DNA of 64,000 nt from an uncultured Lachnospiraceae bacterium (GCA_945929965.1 CAMEOT010000005.1:62001-126000); one strand, 5' to 3'. Counted from the first letter of the stretch, positions 26,485-36,593 are shown. The notes: generated by a model from the sequence alone, not told the origin. Made by a program: numbers and translations.

Positions 26485-28482
26485 CTATCTTCTGTAAATA
26501 TAATATTTCTCGTATTCACCAACTAAAGAATACTCTTTTAAATCACATAAATCTTTATCATCAGCTACAATGTAATATGTATTATTTCCAAAATCGCTTG
26601 GTAAATCTGTTCTGTAATCTACACTAACATTATACGGACAATACTCATACGTAACCAAATGAGATATTTGTGCTACATCTGCCTCTCCAATCCACAAAAT
26701 TGTACCTCCCCCATTTTTGTATTCATCTATAGTTGTCTGATATATATAATCAACTAACATTTTTCTTTCACTTAATTGACTAATATATTCATTGTTCTTC
26801 GAAAAGCATATATAGGCGAAATGTAAATTAGCTGCAACTACTAGCAAACAAATTATTTCTACATAAGAAAATATTATTTCGGATTTATTATTTTCCGCAT
26901 AATCTTTTGTGCAATTAAGCAAAATAAAAAGCGGATATACAAAAAATGCTGCAAAATACATTATTATATATCGACTGAAGGCAGATAATATTGCTGTTTC
27001 GTTCTCACTAAATAGGTACAAATACAATGCAAGATGTCCTGTCATATAAAAAATCATGCCTATAAATAGAGTGGCAAATGATAGTAATACCATCTTTTTT
27101 TCTTTCACAAAATTACTTGCTGTTAATAATATGAAAACAATCATCGCAAAACATACTGTAAATGGCACTCCCCAATTAGAACTTTCATCAAATTGAAACC
27201 CTATCGCTTTCGTTGATAGTTCATTCCAATAATGTGCTGAAACTTGGTAAGCATTTTCTTTATAATTACCATATCTATAATCGTCTGCACCCATAAAGGC
27301 TTTAATAGTCCACAGAACAATAACACTCAGGCAGACAATACACACTATAAAGTGTTTATTACGAGTCATGTTTCTACAGCTGTAACCATAAAATAGTGCC
27401 ACTAACAATATTATAATACCATAGAGCATATATATAGGTATAGTATGCACTAATAAACTAAGCGACTCTATATACTGTATAGGTCTTATTCCTGAAAAGC
27501 CTGTTGAAATATATGATGACAGTTGATTAACAATACAAAATCTACTCCATGATTTTCTAAGAGCAAACGCAAACAAATACATTCCTAAAACAGTTGTTAT
27601 TTTCCACATTAAAGTGAAATATTTATTATAATATTTTGATATAACCAATATGAGATTTATAATAAGACAAATTATAATCATATATAATGTGGTTGATTTT
27701 AAAAGTACAATGAACGAAAGCAAAATTCCTCTTTTTATAATCAACCACTTATCAATTATATATCTCTCATCACTTAGTTCAGAAAAAATACTCAAAAGTA
27801 TCTCTATAAACATTATTCCCACTAATCCATCAACCTTCAAATTAATAAAAGAAAAGTTACTGATTACAGCGGGAAGCATAAGACCTGACAATATTAATAA
27901 TGCATTTTTCCATTGTGAGTTATGACTTGAAATTTTTTCCCATATAAAAGAGCAGTTTAAGCCAATAAGTCCCCACCACGACATAAATAATATTCCATCA
28001 TGAAAATATTTAAAATCCGATTCAAACCAGTAGAAAAATAAAGATTGAATAGGTAAATAATCGCTATAATTACTAATTGACTCACCATTGATTGGTATTC
28101 TGTTAATATAAAATAATTGTTTTGGAAAAAGAGCCCAATGTGAAACATCATCCCAATCTATAACACTATGACTACGAAAACATATAAAAATTATTAATAA
28201 ATATATGAAAAAATAGATTTCAGATTTTCCAATCGTATTTTTTATAATATATAAAAAACTTTTTTCTCTAACCTTAGCCGCTATCACGATCATGATAATT
28301 GCGATAACAGTCATAAAAAACTTAAAATATTTTACAAAGTATAGTTCTCCCCCCATAATAATCATTAGAACATAAGTCATAATCATTACACCCATGACAA
28401 AACAAGGTGCCACATCAATCCATTTCTTTTTTAAAGCAAATGCCGCTGCACTTGATCCCAAAATCAAACAAATTACCGACAT
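26485..28482 (-). CDS. Large polytopic membrane protein, putative GT-C glycosyltransferase
   Basis: A 665-residue protein with a dozen or more hydrophobic helices and a soluble C-terminal domain of about 90 residues. After the N-terminal helices, SVIDWDDVSHWALFPKQLF places a run of acids in an outer loop, resembling the catalytic loop of GT-C enzymes. I do not recognise a named family. Its position just upstream of the GtrB-GtrA fusion suggests that it uses the lipid-linked sugar made there. The start at 28482 has GAGGAAG at good spacing; an earlier in-frame start lacks a site. The gene is strikingly AT-rich. Confidence 0.62.
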   Translation of the reverse strand: MSVICLILGSSAAAFALKKKWIDVAPCFVMGVMIMTYVLMIIMGGELYFVKYFKFFMTVIAIIMIVIAAKVREKSFLYIIKNTIGKSEIYFFIYLLIIFICFRSHSVIDWDDVSHWALFPKQLFYINRIPINGESISNYSDYLPIQSLFFYWFESDFKYFHDGILFMSWWGLIGLNCSFIWEKISSHNSQWKNALLILSGLMLPAVISNFSFINLKVDGLVGIMFIEILLSIFSELSDERYIIDKWLIIKRGILLSFIVLLKSTTLYMIIICLIINLILVISKYYNKYFTLMWKITTVLGMYLFAFALRKSWSRFCIVNQLSSYISTGFSGIRPIQYIESLSLLVHTIPIYMLYGIIILLVALFYGYSCRNMTRNKHFIVCIVCLSVIVLWTIKAFMGADDYRYGNYKENAYQVSAHYWNELSTKAIGFQFDESSNWGVPFTVCFAMIVFILLTASNFVKEKKMVLLSFATLFIGMIFYMTGHLALYLYLFSENETAILSAFSRYIIMYFAAFFVYPLFILLNCTKDYAENNKSEIIFSYVEIICLLVVAANLHFAYICFSKNNEYISQLSERKMLVDYIYQTTIDEYKNGGGTILWIGEADVAQISHLVTYEYCPYNVSVDYRTDLPSDFGNNTYYIVADDKDLCDLKEYSLVGEYEKYYIYRR

Positions 28483-28558
28483 TATTCTTCCTCGCATTTA
28501 TTTTTTTAATCATTTATGCAATAATTATATAGTTTATTATTCCTGCTCATATACTATG

Positions 28559-28651
28559 CTAACTTGCTAACTTTTTTCCAATACTGGCTATTTTCATGTT
28601 AATGATTTTAAGTAATTTATTAGCTTTAGGTATTACTATTTTGTCTACCAT
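28559..28651 (-). other. Short unrecognised reading frame in an AT-rich gap
   Basis: A 30-codon ATG frame, MVDKIVIPKANKLLKI and onward, lies in the 196-base gap between two membrane-protein genes. A weak TAGG precedes the ATG. The peptide is basic and resembles nothing I know. A tandem AGTTAGCA repeat overlaps its end (two copies around 28558-28573). It may be a remnant of a deleted gene or chance. No convincing terminator or promoter was found in the gap. Confidence 0.2.
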
Positions 28652-28678
28652 ATAAAACCTACGAAATTATTTTAATAT

Positions 28679-30235
28679 TTAATTATCGTGTAATAATGGT
28701 GGATTATCTGAAAGCTTTACAACAATTACATCATTAATTTCTGCTATAGAATTTTCCGCCGGATACACTCCCATTTTTTCAAATTGTTCACTATGAATAG
28801 CTGACATATAGTCATCTTGACTAAACTCCATCTTGATTCCATAGTTATACATTATATATCTAGGCCATGATATAATTCCATAGTATCCATCCCATACGAC
28901 CGTGTGTTCAGGAAGATTAATAGCATATTTATACATATCAAAGTTATTACGCAGCTCAGAGTCGTCTATAAAACCAGCAAACAAAAACTTATCACCCAAT
29001 TCATATTCTGGCATAGTAATAATATTATTAATAATGGAAGAAGTCATCGCATGTACATGTCGGTTAGATAAATCATACGCTCTGAATGTCATATTTGCAG
29101 AAATCATGTATGTCCATCCTAAAATAGCACATAATATTCCAAGACCACCTCGCATAATATAGAACATTTTATTTTGAGCTGTTTCCACTATTGCAAATCC
29201 AAACGGAAAAATAAACGCAATTTGATACATCATAATATTTCTGATATCATCTGTAAGAATAAATGCAACGAAATTTAAAGTTGCTGGTATGAGAGTCACC
29301 ATCACTCCAATTATCAATGCATCCTTCCACTCTCCTTGCCGCACCTTATTTACTATTACAAATAATACAGCTGCCAAAAGAATCGCAATTGACACTGCAT
29401 AAAAGTATTTTCTCATAAGTTGATCATCAAGAACATAGCTTGCGAAAGTCAAATATGTATATTTCAAACGCTCCAAAATCATCCTGCTCATCTCTAAAGG
29501 ATGAAAAGCAGCTACTCTGGAAGCTGTATAACCGTTGTTGAAATACTTAATGTCTAATGTCATTATTCCCCAATATAATCCACAGCCAACCACACCTCCA
29601 ATGAAATATCGCATCAACGCGATGCCCCACTGCTTATCGATTCGCTTATGAACAGCCTGAATAATTAATGTCATTATCACTAAACTAACTGCACTTCCAA
29701 TATATGACTGGTATCCTCCCAAAGCTATGGAAAGACAACCTGCTCCTATAGCGACAGAGCAAATGCTCCTCCCCATGCTTATTATATAAACATACAATGT
29801 AGATAGTAAAAGTGATACACCAAATGCTAAAGCCATATACATATATGTAAAGTGCTCTATAATAGCCGGAGATGCCATTAGTACTACCGTAATTGCCACA
29901 GCAGAAAATCTGCCCGTTATTTTCCATAACCGAAGTAGCATCATCACAGTCAGCACCACACATATCATATATCCTAAAACGATAAATAAAGGTATTACCA
30001 AATTTTCTGTACACCGATTAATTAATTTTACAAGCCATCTGCCACATGCTGAAGCCCAGTTTGCACTAGTATATTGATAATAGCCTTCGCAATATGCATC
30101 TGGACAATAATATTCTAGCGTGATGGTCAAATAGTAGCAGAGTGAAGTGGTTATCATTGCTGTCAGTAAAACCAACTTATTTTGTTTACTTGTTAAGCGT
30201 TCTCTGACAAGATTCATTTTTTCTTTATAATTCAT
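28679..30235 (-). CDS. GtrII-like membrane glucosyltransferase family protein
   Basis: A 518-residue protein with about ten helices. The first outer loop, DAYCEGYYQYTSANWASACG (abridged) ending in GRW, matches the Glucos_trans_II family, whose members attach glucosyl groups to O-antigen from polyprenyl-phosphate glucose. ALGGYQSYIGSAVSLVIM is another typical block, with Gln-Ser-Tyr in a helix turn. A soluble tail of about 110 residues follows the last helix. The ATG at 30235 has AAAGGG nine bases upstream; a TTG 51 bases earlier is an alternative start. It probably pairs with the GtrB-GtrA fusion. Confidence 0.78.
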   Translation of the reverse strand: MNYKEKMNLVRERLTSKQNKLVLLTAMITTSLCYYLTITLEYYCPDAYCEGYYQYTSANWASACGRWLVKLINRCTENLVIPLFIVLGYMICVVLTVMMLLRLWKITGRFSAVAITVVLMASPAIIEHFTYMYMALAFGVSLLLSTLYVYIISMGRSICSVAIGAGCLSIALGGYQSYIGSAVSLVIMTLIIQAVHKRIDKQWGIALMRYFIGGVVGCGLYWGIMTLDIKYFNNGYTASRVAAFHPLEMSRMILERLKYTYLTFASYVLDDQLMRKYFYAVSIAILLAAVLFVIVNKVRQGEWKDALIIGVMVTLIPATLNFVAFILTDDIRNIMMYQIAFIFPFGFAIVETAQNKMFYIMRGGLGILCAILGWTYMISANMTFRAYDLSNRHVHAMTSSIINNIITMPEYELGDKFLFAGFIDDSELRNNFDMYKYAINLPEHTVVWDGYYGIISWPRYIMYNYGIKMEFSQDDYMSAIHSEQFEKMGVYPAENSIAEINDVIVVKLSDNPPLLHDN

Positions 30236-30297
30236 GCCGTGTTGCCCTTTCCTGCGCACTTCATCCCATACATTACTTCTATTCAACTCTTATAATT

Positions 30298-31329
30298 TCA
30301 GTTTAATATTTTTTTCATTGTGTGTTTAATTCTTTCTCTTATATTATTTGCTTTTTCAGTATCTTCTAATTGTTTCTTTCTTTCATCTTCACGCCTTCTA
30401 ATCAAGCCTTGCTCTAAAGCGTAACATCTTCCACTCAAATTTCTTCTATATGCCTTATCGTAATCTTGTTCCACAATGTGAAGCAACCACTTTCTAAATT
30501 CTTCCTTAAGAATATCAATTCTTTGCTGATCTGCCGCGGGTTCTTTAAGCATTGTCATGTATAGATTATCATTTTCGTCAATTTCTTTGATCGCATCAAT
30601 TGTTTCATCAATGCTATTATATTCATTACAATTAATAAAGGATTTACTGTTAAATTCTTTACTTACACAAGGGTCTCCCCAGTATATTGGTACCGTATTT
30701 GAAGCAAATGCCTGCACTATTTTTTCTGTACAATATCCAGGATGCATGCTGTTTTCAAACGCAAGGCAAAATTTATACTGACTCTGAAATGCTATTTTAT
30801 CAGCCACTCCTTCCGGAAGACCTATATTGTTTAGAAACCTGCCACCGGAATCAACTTTTTTATATTCCGATATTTTTTCGAAAAACTCTTTTCTGATTGG
30901 ATCAGCATAAATTGAGTTTGAAACTACCATAGAACAGAACTTGCGCTTAATATTTGTTTCGTCAATACTTGTATGCTTTTTTAGCATATTTTCAACATCT
31001 TGACTGTAAAATGCTAAATACAAAGGAAATCTGATATATCTGTCTCCCATTGTGCAATAATCAAATCCTATTGCGTAATCACATTCATTCATGTTTGGGA
31101 AAACATTTTCTCCTGTATAAAAAATTCTTATGCAATTATAGTCCAAATAATCGTCCGAAAAAGCTGAGTAAAATAAATACTCAACCTCATTTTTTCTATT
31201 CTTGTCTTTATCAACGTCAATCACAAGGACATCGTACTTTTGCCCAAGTATTTCTGTGAAAAAGTTGTTAACCTTATCAAATCCCGGCCAAAATCCTACA
31301 AAAGCAATCTTAATTAATTTTTTATCCAT
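30298..31329 (-). CDS. GT10 family fucosyltransferase-like protein (copy 2)
   Basis: A 343-residue GT10 protein. KFCLAFENS (186-194), GYCTEKIVQAFASNTVPIYW (198-217) and SGGRFLNNI (161-169) reproduce the family core. Relative to copy 1 it has an insertion near the N-terminus and a longer charged C-terminal tail (about 40 residues rich in Arg, Lys and Glu), which could bind the membrane as in other bacterial fucosyltransferases. It lies immediately upstream of the GtrII-like gene and downstream of the ABC exporter, so it could act on the ABC-exported glycan. Confidence 0.87.
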   Translation of the reverse strand: MDKKLIKIAFVGFWPGFDKVNNFFTEILGQKYDVLVIDVDKDKNRKNEVEYLFYSAFSDDYLDYNCIRIFYTGENVFPNMNECDYAIGFDYCTMGDRYIRFPLYLAFYSQDVENMLKKHTSIDETNIKRKFCSMVVSNSIYADPIRKEFFEKISEYKKVDSGGRFLNNIGLPEGVADKIAFQSQYKFCLAFENSMHPGYCTEKIVQAFASNTVPIYWGDPCVSKEFNSKSFINCNEYNSIDETIDAIKEIDENDNLYMTMLKEPAADQQRIDILKEEFRKWLLHIVEQDYDKAYRRNLSGRCYALEQGLIRRREDERKKQLEDTEKANNIRERIKHTMKKILN

Positions 31330-31406
31330 TCAATTCTATTCCTTCATTTAATTTGGGGTTTCGAGAAACTTCATATGACAATAGCCAATTTCCTTAAACT
31401 TACCTC

Positions 31407-32678
31407 TTATTTTTCAATCGTCAGGCTATTAAGTTGAATATTTCCCCAATATTTATCTTGCCATTCTATTTTGTGATTATCTATATCATCAACATTAAAG
31501 CAAAAATGTTTTAGTGGATAATCATACGACGTATAAGTTCCAAACTCATTGCAAAATACGACATCAACATCAAAATAATATGCTCCTGCAACAATATTGG
31601 AAATATCAAACACTAATACAATTCCATCTTCTCCATTTTTCGATGTGACATCAAATTTTTCAGACATAGCCATGCCAACCGCACGATCATCCCTAGTTTT
31701 CACAGTTAGTAAAAACCGCAATTGATTAATTTCCATACTGGAATGCCATCTGATTCTTATCCTCATGACTTCAGCATTCTTAAATACCGCATCCTTTTTA
31801 CCCAAGAATTCCAACTCTGTAAGTTTCAGTATTCTTCCATGATCCAAAGAAGGTCTTTTCACCTGTTTTAAATCATAATAACTTCTTGTGGTATCGCCAT
31901 CCAATCCCTCATAGATTTCTATTGCTTTTTCAACTGTTCCATCATATATAATCTTACCGTGTTCAAGCACAATACACCTTGTACACAGTTGACGTATAGT
32001 TTGCATGTTATGGCTCACGTATAAAACAGTTTTTCCCTCTGTGTTAGCCGCATCTTCCATTTTCCCTAAGCATTTTTTCTGAAACTTTACATCACCTACC
32101 GCAAGCACTTCATCCATAACCATTATGTCTGAATCTAAATGTGCCGATACAGCAAATGCCAGTTTCACATACATACCCGAAGAATATCTTTTAACTGGGG
32201 TATCAATAAATTTTCCGCACTCCGAAAATTCGATAATATCTTCTATCTTGGCATCAATTTCCTTTTTACTCATTCCAAGAATTGCACCATTCATATATAT
32301 ATTCTCGCGACCAGTCATTTCTCCATGAAATCCTGTTCCAACTTCAAGCATACTTACTATTTTACCCTTGAGATAGATATCCCCTTCCGTTGGAGCAGTA
32401 ACTCGGGATAATATTTTTAGCAGAGTTGACTTTCCTGCACCGTTCATGCCTATAATTCCAAGTGCTTCTCCTTTTTTTACTTCTAAATCAATGCCATCTA
32501 AAGCCCAAAATTCCTCTTTATTCGTATACTGCTTTTCACCTATCTGCGTATTAGGGTCATCTTTCCCCCTCTTTCGCGCCCACCAACTTTGTATATCCCC
32601 AGATAATGTACCGCCGCCTATCGCTCCTAATCTATATTTTTTCTTCAATCCTTGAATTTTTATTACTGTCTCTTCCAT
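31407..32678 (-). CDS. wzt: Wzt-like ABC transporter ATPase with C-terminal carbohydrate-binding domain
   Basis: A 423-residue ATPase. Walker A GMNGAGKST is at 77-85, the signature YSSGMY at 165-170, Walker B IMVMDE at 185-190 and the switch His at 223. Residues about 280-423 form a beta-rich extension like the Wzt C-terminal domain, which in some O-antigen exporters recognises the capped end of the chain. With the permease gene 15 bases upstream it makes an exporter for a finished polysaccharide. The C-terminal domain suggests recognition of a specific chain-end structure. Confidence 0.93.
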   Translation of the reverse strand: MEETVIKIQGLKKKYRLGAIGGGTLSGDIQSWWARKRGKDDPNTQIGEKQYTNKEEFWALDGIDLEVKKGEALGIIGMNGAGKSTLLKILSRVTAPTEGDIYLKGKIVSMLEVGTGFHGEMTGRENIYMNGAILGMSKKEIDAKIEDIIEFSECGKFIDTPVKRYSSGMYVKLAFAVSAHLDSDIMVMDEVLAVGDVKFQKKCLGKMEDAANTEGKTVLYVSHNMQTIRQLCTRCIVLEHGKIIYDGTVEKAIEIYEGLDGDTTRSYYDLKQVKRPSLDHGRILKLTELEFLGKKDAVFKNAEVMRIRIRWHSSMEINQLRFLLTVKTRDDRAVGMAMSEKFDVTSKNGEDGIVLVFDISNIVAGAYYFDVDVVFCNEFGTYTSYDYPLKHFCFNVDDIDNHKIEWQDKYWGNIQLNSLTIEK

Positions 32679-32693
32679 TTGTTAATTTTCTCC

Positions 32694-33536
32694 CTATACT
32701 GTATCCATAAATGTTTTTTCAACTTTATTGAACAGTAAAACTCCTATGAAAAACATTACTATTGTAATGCACCAGCTAATTCCCCATGCTACAACAGGTA
32801 TTGTTCCTGTTCCCAAAAACGCATACCTCCAGATTGTTATAATGGGTGCTAACGGATTTAAAAGATATATATTTCTCCAACTTTCTGGTATTTCCGATAG
32901 TGAATATACTGTAGGACTCGCATACATCCATAATTGCATTCCAAATGAAACCAAAATTGTCAAATCTCTATACTTTGTAGTTACAGAAGAAATTGTTATC
33001 CCCACTCCCAGTCCTAAAACAGCCGTCTGAATAATTATAATAGGGATCATAAAGAGCCATCCATTTAGTCCCACCTGAACGCCTTGGATTTCATAAATAG
33101 CAATCATAACCAAAAACAGCCCCATTTGAATAAGTAAATCAATTAATCCGGTAATTACAGTGGCTATGGGGACTATCAATCTTGGAAAATATACTTTTCC
33201 AAACAATCCGGCATTTTCTGTAAAAGTCACCGCTGTTTTGTTAACGCAAAATGCAAAATACGTCCAAATGGTATTACTTGCCATGTAAAACAATAATTGT
33301 GGGCTTCCGTCCGTAGATAATCCCGCTATACTTCCAAATACAAAGCTATGAAGCAATACTGTAATTAACGGTGTTATAAGAACCCACAATGGTCCTAGTA
33401 CTGTCTGTTTATACCTCGTTACAAAATTTCTTTTTACAAGAATCCATATTAAATCTCGATATTTTAATATTTCCCTGATATCAACCTCAAACATACCCGT
33501 CTTTGCTTTTATATGTGTTGTCCAATTTCCTGTCAT
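32694..33536 (-). CDS. wzm: Wzm-like ABC-2 polysaccharide exporter permease
   Basis: A 280-residue permease with six membrane helices, the usual size. RNFVTRYKQTVLGPLWVLIT near residues 38-57 is the classic Wzm/TagG amphipathic entry and first helix. SSVTTKYRDLTILVSFGMQ holds the cytoplasmic coupling region, and LNPLAPIITIWRY is conserved near the last helices. It pairs with the Wzt-like ATPase to export an undecaprenyl-linked glycan. It starts 53 bases after the GT2 gene at 33590, so it is probably in the same operon. Confidence 0.93.
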   Translation of the reverse strand: MTGNWTTHIKAKTGMFEVDIREILKYRDLIWILVKRNFVTRYKQTVLGPLWVLITPLITVLLHSFVFGSIAGLSTDGSPQLLFYMASNTIWTYFAFCVNKTAVTFTENAGLFGKVYFPRLIVPIATVITGLIDLLIQMGLFLVMIAIYEIQGVQVGLNGWLFMIPIIIIQTAVLGLGVGITISSVTTKYRDLTILVSFGMQLWMYASPTVYSLSEIPESWRNIYLLNPLAPIITIWRYAFLGTGTIPVVAWGISWCITIVMFFIGVLLFNKVEKTFMDTV

Positions 33537-33589
33537 ATTATTTTTCCACCATTATTTTTCTTTTATCTGTCGAACTATTATCCCTTTGA

Positions 33590-34582
33590 TCATTTCTTTT
33601 TTTGTTCAAATTTCCTTATCTTTTTAACTATATCCGGGCTGATAATCCACCACTTAACGTATATTTTCTCTTTTCTATCAAGGCACTTCCATCTAGCATC
33701 CTGTATAGAAGATTTCAATTGTGCTTTCAGATAAGATTGTATCTCTTTATAAACATCTTTCCCTATTTTCTGTTCCTTATATTCCTCTTCTGCACATTCC
33801 TCATATCGCTGCACCATCCAGAACCACATTTTCCATGCTTTGTGCTCATATGATGTTTCACCAACTGCCCTAAAAAAAAGCGCTCTTTGCTCAAGTGCTA
33901 CAGATGCATCTGCCACACGGTTTAACGATACTTTACTCGTGATAGAATCCTTCCTTTGAACGTAATAATATAGTTTACAGGATGTATACACTACCCTTTT
34001 ACATTGATATAATAACTGATGAATGATATATTCATCCTCATGCACATGACCTTTAGGGTATTTTACTGTGTCAAATAGTTCCTTTTTATACAACTTATTC
34101 CACGCAACTACCATAACACCATTGTTTTCATACAATTGATCTAATATTTTGTGTCCCTCGTATATATATACTTTATTATATAGTTCTTGTGGGGATTTTA
34201 TCTGTTTTTCATTAACTTGTAAATAATCACATATTGATATTTCCGCATTGTTTTCTAACAAATTTCGAAATAATATTTCTATATAATTCTTATGCACATA
34301 ATCATCACTGTCTACAAATGCAACATACTCCCCAGTTGCACTACTTAATCCACAATTCCTAGCATCTGACAATCCTCCGTTTGATTTATGTATAACTTTA
34401 ACCCGTAAATCTATCTTTTCCCATTCATCACATATTTCTGCACTTCCATCCGTAGATCCATCATCCACTAATATAATTTCGAGTGCTGTATATGACTGAT
34501 TTACTATTGACTCCACACACTCATTCAAATATTCTTTTACATTATATACTGGTACAATTATTGATATTATAGCATTCTGCAT
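33590..34582 (-). CDS. Glycosyltransferase family 2 (first of a four-gene GT2 run)
   Basis: A 330-residue GT2 enzyme. SIIVPVYNVKEYL, LVDDGSTDGSAEICDEW, AFVDSDDYV and VHEDEYIIHQL are the nucleotide, metal and catalytic blocks of WaaV/SpsA-like glycosyltransferases. The C-terminal 100 residues are helical and basic. The ATG at 34582 is preferred over a GTG two codons earlier because AGGA spacing suits it. It is a close sibling of the two following GT2 genes, sharing the SARN-type block. Donor and acceptor are not readable. Confidence 0.88.
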   Translation of the reverse strand: MQNAIISIIVPVYNVKEYLNECVESIVNQSYTALEIILVDDGSTDGSAEICDEWEKIDLRVKVIHKSNGGLSDARNCGLSSATGEYVAFVDSDDYVHKNYIEILFRNLLENNAEISICDYLQVNEKQIKSPQELYNKVYIYEGHKILDQLYENNGVMVVAWNKLYKKELFDTVKYPKGHVHEDEYIIHQLLYQCKRVVYTSCKLYYYVQRKDSITSKVSLNRVADASVALEQRALFFRAVGETSYEHKAWKMWFWMVQRYEECAEEEYKEQKIGKDVYKEIQSYLKAQLKSSIQDARWKCLDRKEKIYVKWWIISPDIVKKIRKFEQKKK

Positions 34583-34593
34583 ACACACTGGTC

Positions 34594-35592
34594 CTATCTT
34601 CTAAACCTCATATATATTTTCAATACGTTCTGCATACACCACACTCTAAAGTAATCATTACTCAAATACACATTTCTTATAAGCCGATTCTTTTCATTCT
34701 TATTGATCCATTCTTTTAGTTCTTCTTTTTTTAGAATTAAATTATTTTTTGCTATCTTTTTAAAAAAGTCACTTTTACTTCTCATATTATATTCCAATGT
34801 TAAAAATAAAAACAATCCATATCTATCATTGAATACTTCCATATCCTCCTGCGGTGCTTCTAAATCCAACGCCACCTGTCTAAGTTTCAAATATTGAGCA
34901 TTTTGCGTCTCATAATAATTATCATAGTATTTCCGGCTTAACGACTCCTCATTTCCCTGCCTGTAGTAATATTGCAGTTCCGGTAACACGCTAAAGCCGA
35001 TTATCTCACCTGTTGCAATGTAGTTCAAATTAAATACCAGATCCTCTCCCAGTGAGATATCCTCCGGGAACCGTAGCTGATACTTTTTTACAATATCCGC
35101 ACGAAACAACTTATTCCATGGCGGATTAAGTAAGTCTCCTGCGTATATTTTTAAAATATCTTTCTTTTCCAGAAACACTACCTTTGCTTTTTTTTCTTCT
35201 ATTTTGTATAGTTCTTCATCACAGGTAAATTTTTGTAATCCGGTAATTACCTGGATTTTATCTTCCGACTGCGACTGAATCTCCATGATTTCTGATAAAT
35301 AATATGGAGGAATATAATCATCACTATCCATAAAAAACAAATATTCACCACAAGCCTCTCTTACTCCATAGTTTCTTGCGGAAGAAACACCCCCATTTGT
35401 CTTTTGAACCAGACGTATTCGTTCGTCCTTTTCTCTATATCTTTCTATTACCTGTGCACTTCCATCCGTGGATCCATCATCTACAAAGATTACCTCATAG
35501 TCCTCAAATGTTTGTTTTTGTATACTCTTTATACATACAGCCAATGTTTTTTCACTGTTATACACCGGGACAATTATGCTTATTTCTTTCAT
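34594..35592 (-). CDS. Glycosyltransferase family 2 (second of four)
   Basis: A 332-residue GT2 enzyme. SIIVPVYNSEKTL, FVDDGSTDGSAQVIERY, FFMDSDDYI and SLGEDLVFNLNYI give the full set of GT2 blocks. Compared with the first enzyme, the catalytic-loop region and C-terminal helices differ, which suggests a different acceptor. It overlaps the upstream GT2 start by ATGA (35589-35592), so the group is translationally coupled. Confidence 0.88.
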   Translation of the reverse strand: MKEISIIVPVYNSEKTLAVCIKSIQKQTFEDYEVIFVDDGSTDGSAQVIERYREKDERIRLVQKTNGGVSSARNYGVREACGEYLFFMDSDDYIPPYYLSEIMEIQSQSEDKIQVITGLQKFTCDEELYKIEEKKAKVVFLEKKDILKIYAGDLLNPPWNKLFRADIVKKYQLRFPEDISLGEDLVFNLNYIATGEIIGFSVLPELQYYYRQGNEESLSRKYYDNYYETQNAQYLKLRQVALDLEAPQEDMEVFNDRYGLFLFLTLEYNMRSKSDFFKKIAKNNLILKKEELKEWINKNEKNRLIRNVYLSNDYFRVWCMQNVLKIYMRFRR

Positions 35593-36593
35593 ATATTCCT
35601 CTTACTTATTCTATATTTCAAGTCCGTCTTCAATCCTATCCAGCCATATTTTTTGCATGTAGTCTGTACTTCTTTATCCCTGATCCACTCTCTATCTAAA
35701 TCAAGTATCTGTTTCATGCATTCTTTCATTTGAGAGTTCATTTTAATTTGGGTTTTCAATCCACCGTCAAAATACAATGCCATTACTCTCATATACATAT
35801 GCCTCAAACGTAAGTCCAAACATTCCTTTCTTGTGTCGTCATTTTCGTATATCTTATATAATTCTATTAACTGAGATATAATAAAGAGTAATGAATTTCC
35901 TTTCTGCACAATATTTTTTTTATCATGCATAATAGAATTTTCCCGCACGCGATAATAATAGCATGTATGGTCCACAAGCGCAATTTTTTCACATTGCAGC
36001 ATGTATTGTAATGTAAACAACTCGTCTTCATGCAAAATTCCTCTTTGAAACAAAAGATGAATATTTTTCAAAAACTTGCAATTAATCATATATCCACAAG
36101 CCATAGCCTGATACTCTTGCGTTTGTAATAACTTTCTCAGTATGTTTACCGCCTGTCGGTTCCCTCTAAAATCTTCTTCTTTATACTGTGCATATATTTT
36201 TGTTTGCTTTGACAAGTCATCAAATTGCGCCATTTCAAATAAAATGCAATCTGCCCTTTCCTCTCTGGCGGTTTCTATCATATCCTGTAATGCATTATTT
36301 GATATATAATCATCACTATCTACAAAAAGCAAATACTCCCCTTTTGCATTTGCTATTCCGGTGTTACGGGCACCGGATAATCCAGCGTTATCTTGATGAA
36401 TAACCCTTATCCGGCAATCTTTATTTGCATAGAAATCACACATTTCGCCACTTGTATCGGTCGATCCATCATCTACCAGTATCAATTCCCATGCATCATA
36501 TGTCTGCCGTAAAACGCTGTCTACTGCCTCTGCAAGATACTTCTCTACATTGTACACTGGCATTACAACACTGACCAAGCTGTTCTGTTCCAT
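35589..36593 (-). CDS. Glycosyltransferase family 2 (third of four)
   Basis: A 334-residue GT2 enzyme. SVVMPVYNVEKYL, LVDDGSTDTSGEMCDFY, LFVDSDDYI and LHEDELFTLQYM are the conserved blocks. AGLSGARNTGIANAKGEYL closely resembles the matching segment in the first enzyme, consistent with local gene duplication. It begins eight bases after the stop of the 36601-37452 gene. The likely job is adding one residue of the glycan exported by the adjacent Wzm/Wzt pair. Confidence 0.88.
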   Translation of the reverse strand: MEQNSLVSVVMPVYNVEKYLAEAVDSVLRQTYDAWELILVDDGSTDTSGEMCDFYANKDCRIRVIHQDNAGLSGARNTGIANAKGEYLLFVDSDDYISNNALQDMIETAREERADCILFEMAQFDDLSKQTKIYAQYKEEDFRGNRQAVNILRKLLQTQEYQAMACGYMINCKFLKNIHLLFQRGILHEDELFTLQYMLQCEKIALVDHTCYYYRVRENSIMHDKKNIVQKGNSLLFIISQLIELYKIYENDDTRKECLDLRLRHMYMRVMALYFDGGLKTQIKMNSQMKECMKQILDLDREWIRDKEVQTTCKKYGWIGLKTDLKYRISKRNI

